This document shows, piece after piece, positions 56,100 to 64,000 of a stretch of 64,000 nucleotides of DNA. The notes under the pieces are model-generated. The model saw only the letters and a list, made by a program, of their open reading frames with translations. It did no database searches and was not told the origin of the DNA. Each line of letters starts with the position of its first letter. Positions within the stretch are counted from its first letter, which is position 1. The position numbers were made by a program, and so were the translations under genes. Origin of the DNA: Nelumbo lutea. Its lineage: Eukaryota; Streptophyta; Magnoliopsida; Proteales; Nelumbonaceae. The DNA lies in NCBI GenBank assembly GCA_022828595.1, contig JAKGHH010000004.1:77466270-77530269 (forward strand). Reading direction: 5' to 3'.

Positions 56100-56770
56100 T
56101 CTCCCTCTTTTGTTTGAAACTGACGAAATCAAGACTTAACGACAGTCTGGACTCCAAAAATATTATCAAATTCAATTAACCTGCTTTTTTTTCATTTCCT
56201 TTCTATTCTCTTCTCTTCGCTAGTCCCTCCCCATGCTTCTTCACCCTCATCGACACACAACGAATCTCTACCGCTGTCAGAGATGCCGCTGCAATTTTTT
56301 CATTTCTTCTCTTCTCTTCTCCTCCTCAACCATCGGTGATGGCGACGGTAAGGTTCCTTCATTATTCTACATCATGAGAGAGGCTTCTACTTCATTGTTT
56401 GAAGGCAGCAAAACCCTGATTGATTTATCTAATGTAGTATCCAAATCTTGTATCCGCCTTTAAGATGACAACATCCCTTACAATGTCCTCATCTCTGATT
56501 CTGGAAACGGATTTCCCTAGGTAATAAACTTTGGCACCATTTTTTGTCTGTCCTCTGCTGAAGTTTATGGTTATACCATTCGAGCCTTTTTATCTAGGCA
56601 CAATTTATTTGGGGTGCTGATTGACTTTGCTACTTGAAACAATTACAGTGTTATTTTAAGAAGCAGGCGCTTGGGAATGTGAATCCAGAGCTTCTTGACA
56701 CTCATGATGAAGACAAAACTAAGTCCACCCCATATACACCACACCAACAATTCATATAACACCTCCACTA
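56100..56770. other. intergenic stretch without a recognised gene
   Basis: A plus frame at 56233-56463 starts with a low-complexity His/Arg/Cys/Ser segment and continues into MREASTSLFEGSKTLIDLSN. No family was recognised. It could be the start of a plant gene that the following tandem repeat belongs to, but the link is a guess. Confidence 0.3.
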
Positions 56771-56779
56771 GCTTCTATG

Positions 56780-56935
56780 GGAACAGGCTCAATTGCAGCT
56801 CAACAGCAAGATGGCGGAGGTGATGGAGCTCGGTTGCAAGGTTGTCTTTAACTATGGCATGCGACTCAATTGCAGGGTTTCAACAGCAAGATGGCAAAGG
56901 CAATGGTAGGCATTAACAATGGAGCTTTTGTTAGG
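56780..56935 (+). repeat. first block of 81-bp repeat array
   Basis: Text such as CAACAGCAAGATGGC, GATGGAGCTCGGTTGCA and TTTAACTATGGCATGCGACTC matches the later block at 57618-57910 (CTTTTAACTACGACATGCGGCTC, CGGCAAGATGGC). It has small indels and is separated from it by the AT-rich element at 57003-57545. Confidence 0.6.
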
Positions 56936-57002
56936 TAGCTTAAAAATTGAATCCGTTGAATTTCAAATCACAGATATACCAGTTCAAATTTCAGCTTTAA
57001 TT

Positions 57003-57545
57003 AGGGTTGTTCACAAATAAATCCAAATCGACTAATTCGGCCCGATCAAACCTGAATTGGTCGGTTTTTCTTCATTATTTGTCGGTTTTGGGTTGTAAAG
57101 ATAAACAAATCGATAATTCGGTTCCATTTCGGTTTTTGTATGTGAAAACCGAAATCGAACCAAGTTATGTGAGAAAATATATATTCTAAAAAAATATTTA
57201 TTAAATATAGATATTTTAGTTTTAAATAATAAATATATATCTGGAAAAATATATATTCTGAAATATATTAGATATATATTTCTGAAATATATATTTCTAG
57301 AGATTAAAAAATATATATTTTGATATATTTGTATATATATTTTTATAAAATATATTTTAAAATATTATATATAATATTAGTACTTTGTCTTCACATACAC
57401 TGTGCAAGTTCGGAATTGATTGAAACCGAAACCGACCCAAACTTAATAGATGGTGGGTTTCGATTTTATTTATAATTAACCCAACCAGGTCAAATCGATT
57501 GAAAAAACATTCGTAAACCGACCGAACCCAACCCATAAACTCCAA
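57003..57545. mobile_element. hAT-like foldback element with AT-rich core
   Basis: Left arm words are AATTGGTCGG and CGGTTTTGGG; right arm words are AACCGAAACCGACCC and CCGACCGAACCCAACCC. The core (57175-57375) is almost only A and T with ATATAT words. It lies inside the 81-bp repeat array. No target duplication was fixed. Confidence 0.55.
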
Positions 57546-57617
57546 ATACTGGAGTTTGGAGTCCCCCAAATCAGATTAACTGAAATATTCCATAATTAAC
57601 CGAAATATGTCCGCTTC

Positions 57618-57910
57618 GACTTTTAACTACGACATGCGGCTCAGTTACAGGTTTACACGGCAAGATGGCAACGATAATGGAGCTTTGTCTGCAGGGTCGT
57701 CTTTTACTCTGAGACCCGGCTCGGTTGACAAGTTTCAATGGCAAGATGGCAGCGGCGATGTAGCTCGGTTTGCAGGGTCCTCTTTTACTCCGAGACTCGG
57801 CTCAGTTGATAAGGTTCAGCGGCAAGATGGCAGCAGCGGTGAAGCTAGGGTTATAGGGTCATCTTTTACTCTCAGACCTAGCTCAGTTGACAAGTTTCAA
57901 CCGCAAGATA
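57618..57910 (+). repeat. 81-bp tandem repeat, in-frame
   Basis: Units start at about 57649, 57730, 57811 and 57892 (the last partial). Each is 81 bp, so 27 codons, and an open frame (57607-57942) runs through all of them. Unit words are GGCAAGATGGC, GGGTCNTCTTTTACTC and CTCNGTTGA. The translation repeats a motif with GSSFT and DKFQ. It is not recognised as a protein family. An open frame alone is weak evidence because 81 is a multiple of three. Confidence 0.75.
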
Positions 57911-58255
57911 ACAGATGGTTGCAGGGCTTTTACGACTGGTGAAGGGGTTTCTCATGCTATTGATGTCGGTGAGGGTGTTGGGGGGCGGTGGGGGGAAAGG
58001 GGAAGAGAATAGGAGGGAGGGAAAGAGAGCAGCTCGCAGTGGAGAGGATATTGGCTTTACATAATTGTTTTTCATAAATTTTGGTGTCCATCTTGCCGTT
58101 AAAGGGTTTTCTGTCAGTTTCAAATTTGGGCGGTAAAGGCGACGTGTTCCAATTAGGGGATAGACGATGGGAGATCAAGACCTCCCCCTTCTCTCTCTCT
58201 CTCTTCATATTATGGCAGGAAGAAGCAGAGGCACGGCAGTAGTTTGGTTGCAGAT

Positions 58256-58328
58256 ATGAGCACAGGCGAGATTCCTCCCAATACGACCATCTACATCAAT
58301 AATCTCAATGAGAAAATCAAACTCGAAG
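58256..58328 (+). CDS. U1 snRNP protein A (U1A), first coding exon
   Basis: The exon encodes MSTGEIPPNTTIYINNLNEK and IKLE, followed by a G and the GT donor at 58329-58330. This matches the N-terminus of plant U1A: TIYINNL (residues 11-17) is the RNP2 strand of the first RRM, which binds stem-loop II of U1 snRNA. The split codon (GAA G/GT) fits continuation into EELKKSL. The ATG at 58256 is chosen because the text before it has no better start. U2B'' is less likely: its usual sequence here has IYIKNL and KK after the start of helix A. The next exon is not in the window, because the intron holds TEs. A CT-rich leader precedes the exon. Confidence 0.8.
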
Positions 58329-58690
58329 GTCAGTTCCTTCCCTATTACTCCCACACGACACACAAAAGGGAGTTCATTTCTGTACTCCACAAACACACAG
58401 ATACACGACGCACAAAGGGAGTTTATTTGATTAAGGCGAATTTCTGTTTGTCTATGAAGGATGAAGCTTTCACCTTAGATTCTATTAGGTTTGTAGCTAG
58501 CAAGGTTGTCTTAGACTCCCGAACCTTCTTTCTCACTCCTTATTTGCCAATTTTGGACTATATTATCTAAATTTAATTTTCTACAAATTGCTTAAATTCC
58601 TAAGCTTGAGAAACTGTTCGCTGTTTTCTCTCAATTTAGGAAGGTATTAGAGGTTTTAGCATTCAAAATTCTGAAACTCAAAGGGCAAAC

Positions 58691-59563
58691 TGAAGGGATG
58701 GGAGATCCATCATATGGATGGTCGAACCCGGCAGAAAAGTTTGGTTTCAAGGTTCATTCTTTAACCAAACTAGACCAAATGTGAAACCAAATTAAGGGAG
58801 GGATATACCTGATAGGGAATCCACGCAAGAATGCTCCTCCCAACGTAGGTGTTCACGCCCAAAGAAAGTACCAAATCCTCCCTCCACTGAAGATGACACA
58901 ACTTAGGGTGAGGCATGATCAACAGGTAGTTCTTCACCAAGAACTAGTGATTCTTCAACAAGAATCGAATAGGACAGTGAACACAACTTTAGATTGTTTC
59001 TTCTGGCAAGAAACAATATCAAGATCCAATCTTGATCCAATTCAAGAACTAGAGATCGAATAGGGTGGGGCGGCAAGAGCAAAAGGCAAGAGCAGTCTAA
59101 CTGTATTGTCTTCTCTCTGTATTCAATGAATGTGTCTTTAGAGGTTTGCCCTGCTCTCTTATTTATAGCCTTAAAGAGAAATTTTGCTAATCCCATTAGG
59201 AGTTTCCTAATCAAAATCTTTATTTGGATATGGACTCTTTAAGTCATAAGGATAATCATTTATCTTATCTGCAGATAAAGATCAACATTCATAATCAAAT
59301 TAGGAGTTCCTTGATCCAAATCTTTATTTGGATCTAGACTCTTTTAGTGGATAAGAATAATCCCTTATCCTTATCTATAAATAAAGATCAACCTTCCTAA
59401 TCAAATTAGGAGTTCTTTGATCCAAATCTTTATTTGGATCTAGACTCCTTTACTTATCTGCTGATCCAAATCCCAGATCCGCCCCTATTTAATTAATCTA
59501 ATTAACCTAGTTCAGAATGGGCTTTAGGCCCATTAAGCTTTCAGGTTCACTTCCTTTTTAATG
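58691..59563 (-). repeat. partial LTR of the gag-only element family
   Basis: It starts with TGAAGGGATGGG like 14581 and aligns with 14581-15430 down to GGGCTTTAGGCCCATTAAG. The other 1 kb of the LTR is missing. It is joined directly to the copia RT at 59564 without a target duplication. Confidence 0.8.
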
Positions 59564-60140
59564 TCCCAAGGTCTTTTGTTTGAAAATGATTTTGCAGAAA
59601 GACCTTTAGTTTGTCGATCCCCAATTTGTCACTGCCAGTTATGACAATATCATCCACATAGACCACTAATAAAATCTTTCCAGCTTTTGAGTCATAGTTA
59701 AACACTAAGTGATCAACCTGGCATTGTTTCATTCCAAAATTCTTCACCACTTCACTAAACTTCCCGAACCAAGCACGAGGCGATTGTTTCAACCCATAAA
59801 TTGCCTTTTTCAGTCTGCACACCTTACCAGCCTCCCCTTGAGCAACAAACCCAAGTGGTTGCTCCATATATACCTCCTCTATAAGGTCACCATGAAGGAA
59901 GGCATTTTTTATGTCAAGTTGAAATAAGGGCCAATCATACATAACTGCCAGGGAAATTAACACACGGACAGAGCTGATCTTAACCACTAGAGAGAAGGTC
60001 TCCATATAGTCCACTCCATACAACTGTGAATACCCTTTAACAACAAGTCTGGCTTTCAGATGCTCCGCACTACCATCTAGCAAGTATTTAACAGTATACA
60101 CCCATTTACAACCCACAACATGCTTATCAAGGGGAAGAGT
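59549..60140 (-). pseudogene. copia reverse transcriptase, N-terminal part
   Basis: The frame contains CKWVYTVKYLLDGS, ARLVVKGYSQLYGVDY, the FQLDIKNAFLHGDL block (first catalytic Asp), AIYGLKQSPRAW and the catalytic LLVVYVDDIVIT pair. It ends at KDLGTL, where 59563/59564 joins the foreign LTR; the last codons RK come from that LTR. An in-frame stop (about 60150) separates it from the integrase linker. Confidence 0.88.
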
Positions 60141-60149
60141 AGTGAGCTC

Positions 60150-61110
60150 CTACGTGTGAGTATGCTGAAGAGCAGAGAGTTCCTCCTCCATTGCCTGCCT
60201 CCACCCAAGTGAACTAAGAGTCTCTTGGACATTGTTAGGTATGGAAATAGATGACAATAGTGAAACAAACTGGCGATGTGAGGTGGAAAGGCGAGATACT
60301 GAAACAAAATTGGAAATGGGATGGAGAGTAGAACTACGTTTACCTTTCCGTAAGGCAATGGGTAGGTCAAGTCCTGAAGGTTCAGCAATAGGAGAAACAA
60401 CAGGATCCACTGACAAGGTAGAAGCTGGAGGAGGGGCCGGTGTCGTTCGACGTGTATACATTTGCCAAATTGGTGGTCGTTCAGTAGGGATCTGCACTGG
60501 ATGAGATGACGAGTCAACTCCAACAGGAGCACCCGGAACGGGATCACTGACCGGAAGAGGAAGATGAAGTAAAGGTGGAGACAAAGATGCTTCAGTTCCT
60601 GAGAAGAAGGGAACAGACTCAAAAAAGGTGACATCAGGACAAACATAGCACTTTTGAGTAATGGGATTGTAACACTTGTACCCTTTTTGAGTCCGAGAGT
60701 AGCCAAGAAAGACACACTTAATGGAGCGTGCATCCAACTTGTCTATTCCAGGACTCAGATTGTGAACAAAGCACACACAGCCAAAGATACAAGGTGTTAA
60801 TGGAAATGGAGACAAGGTGGGAAACAAGATAGAGAAGGGAGACCGACCATGAAGAATAAAGGAGGGCATCCGGTTAATGAGGAAACACGCAGTAGGTACA
60901 GCATCACTCCAAAACTGTTTAGGAACACTCATATGATGAAGAATAGACCGAGCTGTTTCAAGGAGATGACGGTTCTTCCGTTCAGCGACCCCATTTTGTT
61001 GAGGAGTGGATGCACAAGAAGTTTGATGAATGATGCCATGCTGTTCTAAATACTGTTGAAAGGAAGTTAGAAAATATTCACGACCATTATAGAACAGATG
61101 ATAAAGAAAG
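60150..61110 (-). pseudogene. copia integrase C-terminal half and linker
   Basis: The reading starts at NGREYFLTSFQQYLEQHGII and has TPQQNGVAERKNRHLLETAR with the catalytic Glu, then KQFWSDAV, the GYS word and the variable Pro/Ser-rich linker. Everything before NGREY (pre-integrase and the two Asp residues of the catalytic core) is missing. The join to the protease region at about 61090 changes frame. Confidence 0.85.
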
Positions 61111-62243
61111 AGAAGCCATATCAACATTGCCAACACCACAGATGGGAGAGGAGGAATCATTGGCAAGGGTAACGGTTTGACATGTGGAAGTTTCAGAGAG
61201 AGAAGAGAACACACCTGGAGTCCCGGTCATGTGATCAGAGGCTCCAAAGTCAATAATCCAAGGAGAGGTTTTAGATGACAGGCAAACTATACCTAAGTGG
61301 GCAAGAGTAGCAGTAGTGTGCTGTGAAGTGGACTGAAGGAACCACTCATACTCATCACGTTGTACACTCACCATCTCCCTTCCGGAAACAGATGTAGATG
61401 TGGAAAGAGTTAGATCTGCCTGTTGATCATCACTGACATCACCCCCACCAGCAATAGCATGATTGGCCCATTTAGAGGGAGGGCGGCCATGAAGATCATA
61501 ACAGAAATTTACGGAATGTCCTTCCCTGCCACAGTGTGTACACTTCCTTGTAGAGGTGCCTTTTTCTTTGCCACGGCCTCCCCCTGAGTCACGACCACCA
61601 CCACGGCCAAATATGGAACCACCACGACTTCCTCGGGAGGCATGTCCTCCCCCTTTCGTACCACGTCTACCTCCTCTGACTGTTACAAAAGCTGATCTAT
61701 CAGACTGTGTGGGATTCTCTATCTGTCCTAAAGAAATCCTGCAAAGCCGAGCAAACACTTCCTCAAGTGTAGGAAGGGTAGAGCCCCCCAATATTTGGGC
61801 TCTAACTGGTTCATACTCTGATTTCAACCCCACTAAGAACCTTGTGACATTTAGTTGTTCCCTCTGTTGTTGCTGAACCTTAACATCTGGAGTGAGAGGA
61901 TGATAGACATTGAGTTCATTTCTGAGGTTCTTCATACTGGCATAGTACTCTTCTAGGGTTTTATTTCCTTGTTGCAGACCAAAGTACTCCTGATAGAGCT
62001 GATATACCCTTGTAGTATTATCTTGCCCTGAATATAGCTTTTGGCATGTTCCCATATGTCCTTAGCTGCTGTATCTAAGAACATGAAGTTGGCACCTATT
62101 TTGGGTTTCATACTGTTCCATAGCCATGTCTTGATTTGAGCATCCTCCTCTTCCCAATCATCAAACCCTGGAGAGTCAGCCGGTGGTTTATCTTCTTTCA
62201 CATGCTTCACTTTTCTCTTTGCCTTGAGAAAAACTTCCACCAA
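61087..62243 (-). pseudogene. copia gag and protease
   Basis: 61953-62243 carries the gag start with KRKVKHV, DWEEEDAQIKTWLWNSM and FLDTAAKDIWEHAKS. 61087-62055 continues in another frame with QLYQEYFGLQQGNKTLEEYY, then a Gly/Arg-rich linker, the knuckle CTHCGREGHSVNFC and the protease word WIIDFGASDHMTG, where the usual Ser or Thr after Asp is Phe. The frames overlap by about 100 bp, so a frameshift separates them. Confidence 0.85.
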
Positions 62244-63153
62244 CCTGGCTCATGGAACATAGTTCTCACCATTCAGTTTAATTGAGGTCATCTGTACACC
62301 TAGATAGTCAGAGGAAACCACCACACTAGGTTTCTGATCACTACAGCCATCTCCCATTGCTGCCATGATACTCTTTAATGCTGCCTCTAATCTGAATTCC
62401 CAATCACCAACTAAGTGTTGTTGTCAAGAGTTTGATGTTCCAGAACCTACAACAGTCCCTAAACACAATGATAGATACACACGCCTTTGTTCTTATCCAC
62501 ACCACTACCGATTTCACAAAATAAAAACACAGACTACACCGACATTAATTCAGCACATACTAACCACATGCAAGCTCATTTACAACTACTCAATAAAAAC
62601 TCAACTAGCTGTCACACCACCACTTCTATCAAGAGTTTGTGCATTACAAGCACCACCACACAGCCATAGCTGTCACACACAATACAGACCTGGTTTAATG
62701 CTTTTAAGAGGGCACCACAAGACCAACAAAAACTCAACTAGTACCATTGCATTACACCTTGCACCATTCGGCCACCTACAGTAGCAGCCCTTACACCATT
62801 TGGTCACTGTAAACACAGCCTGTTCTTGCAATTTTTCCAAGAACCAGGGCAACAACCAACCTAGTTCTCTAGGTTCTGATCAGCCCTCTCAAGTTCTTAA
62901 AGATTTTCAACCCAGAAATACCAACAGCACATAGAGGAGAGATAACCAACCTTCGTTTAAGAGCTTCAGCCAACCATTCACTGCTGAAGTTGTTTTCTTA
63001 GGAAAGAAGGTTCTGTGCACCAGAAAAAAAAAGAGTTGTGATGTTTTAGGCCTGGGACGAACTACTTTTCTCCATTGACAGCCCAGAGAAGAAAAGGAGA
63101 GAACTGAAGCACGAACTGAAGTTGTCACGAACTGAAACATGTCACGAACTCAC
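62244..63153 (-). other. copia leader (non-coding)
   Basis: About 0.9 kb between primer site and gag. Frames on either strand have no recognised domain. It is probably the long leader seen in this family. Confidence 0.55.
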
Positions 63154-63451
63154 GCTCTAATACCATGTTTTTACTGTAGCTACTGTAGCTACTATAGCAA
63201 CAGTAGTCCGAACCAGTAAGGAGAAGAAGAAAGAGAAGAAAAGAAGAAGAAGATAAAAGAACTATCGAACTTGATAGCTAAACCCTATCAATGGACCTCT
63301 TAATAGTGATTAGGCTTCTAATTAAATGTACAAGGACTAAACTGCCCCTAGTTAAGTATGGGACAGAGAATCTCTAATAAGACTGCCACATAAGCTCATA
63401 ACTTAACCAAGGTGAGATGACTAATCTACCCTTATTCGGCTAACTCTAACA
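63154..63451 (-). repeat. copia 5' LTR and primer site
   Basis: LTR 63166-63451 (286 bp) starts TGTTAGAGTTAGCC and ends AAAAACA on the minus strand. The primer site reads TGGTATTAGAGC (63154-63165), one mismatch to the tRNA-Met consensus. It aligns with the LTR at 954-1233. Confidence 0.85.
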
Positions 63452-64000
63452 AGATCTGACTGGCAGTCGATATCAGTATACCCGACAATCTATAGTGAAC
63501 TACCATCGAATACTAGACAAAACTCTTTTGTCCTTCGAAGGTATTTCAGTATGTTTTTCACAGCGGTCCAATGCTCTTGTCTTGGGTTAGATTGGTATCT
63601 ACTTAACACACTCACGGCCTGAGCAATGTCTGGCTGAGTGCACAGCATGGCATACATGATGGATGCTCCCTACGGTAGAGGCATAGGGAACTTCCTTCAT
63701 GCCCTCAATCTCCTCAGGTGTCTTGGGAGACATACCCTTGGAGAGAGTGACTTCATGCCTGAAAGGAACATTTCCTTTCTTGGAGTTCTCCATACTGTAT
63801 CTATTGACTATTTTGTCAATATAAGTAGATTGGGATAATTCTATTTTCCTCTTTAATCTATCTCTATAGAGTCAAAGTCCAAAAATATAAGAGGCTTCTC
63901 CAAGATCTTTCATGGAAAATTGCTGCGAAAGCCATACTTTCACCATAGTCAACATTCCTACATCATTCCCAATGAGTAGAATGTCGTTTACATATAAAAC
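63452..64000 (-). pseudogene. second copia element: RT end and RNase H start
   Basis: The minus strand carries a copia RT reading VNDILLIGNDVGML, where the catalytic YVDD has become YVND, then FSMKDLGEASYIFGL, a stop, and KGMSPKTPEEIEGMKEVPYAS. A frameshift follows. RNase H begins with GYTDIDCQSD and is cut at 63451/63452 by the copia insertion. The element continues right of the window. Both the Asp-to-Asn change and the stop mean the copy was dead or dying. Confidence 0.85.

Larger units (their letters stand above)
59564..63451 (-). mobile_element. Ty1-copia element, 3' truncated and internally deleted
   Basis: On the minus strand: LTR (63166-63451), primer site (63154-63165), leader, gag, protease, integrase C-terminal half, RT to KDLGTLK, then a break. 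RNase H and the 3' LTR are absent. The LTR and RT match the element at 1-1233. Minus-strand flank at 63452 is another copia element, so this copy inserted into it. Confidence 0.88.
58329..64000 (+). other. U1A intron 1 filled with LTR elements (open end)
   Basis: The donor at 58329 is followed by about 360 bp of unique sequence and then, without a gap, a partial LTR (58691-59563), a copia element (59564-63451) and a piece of another copia (63452-64000). No second exon with RNP1 text was seen. So the intron is over 5.6 kb, or the gene is broken. Confidence 0.55.

Noticed and set aside
58244..58255. Extended U1A start upstream of the ATG
   Set aside because: The extension would begin with TTG; the ATG at 58256 matches the family N-terminus.
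60232..61876. Plus-strand frames opposite copia integrase and gag
   Set aside because: Shadows of the minus-strand pol and gag, which carry the motifs.

Overview
The window is nuclear DNA of a flowering plant. The evidence is three spliced plant genes with GT-AG introns, plant-type retrotransposons with tRNA-Met primer sites, plant LINEs carrying an RNase H domain, and many short MITEs. The species cannot be named from the sequence. Most of the 64 kb is transposable elements in various stages of decay. No bacterial-type operon, CRISPR array, rRNA or tRNA gene was seen.

Three host genes are supported. A LEA5/SAG21-type stress gene (24057-24712, minus, two exons) has a clear TATA box. A complete four-exon type-1 protein phosphatase of the TOPP8/TOPP9 subclass lies at 40959-43747 (plus). 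The first coding exon of a U1A spliceosomal protein gene lies at 58256-58328 (plus); its first intron is filled with nested retrotransposons and runs past the window end. A 3-ketoacyl-CoA synthase fragment (29165-29405, minus) is a pseudogene. Two exon-like pieces (21840-22037 minus, 53630-53755 plus) are not recognised.

Layout. 1-1233: 3' end of a Ty1-copia element. 1322-7735: long decayed LINE, minus strand. 10158-20497: Ty1-copia element (minus) split by a gag-only LTR element at 10937-16468. 20.7-29.4 kb: MITEs, hAT-like elements, the LEA5 gene and a 164-bp tandem duplication. 30419-34303: gag-only Ty3-gypsy-type element. 34.6-40.7 kb: MITEs, an hAT relic with a BED-finger trace and a LINE scrap. 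40.7-44.3 kb: the phosphatase gene. 45-49.6 kb: two LINE fragments. 50-57.9 kb: MITE clusters, nested hAT-like elements, a partly inverted duplication, a LINE tail, a palindrome and an 81-bp tandem array. 58.2-64 kb: U1A exon 1 followed by a chain of broken LTR elements.

The genes do not form a pathway; they are separate islands between repeats. The most informative features are the insertion histories (target-site duplications, reading frames that resume across insertions, chimeric junctions), the unusual active-site-loop residues of the phosphatase, and the TE-filled U1A intron. Nothing here demonstrates a previously undescribed system.
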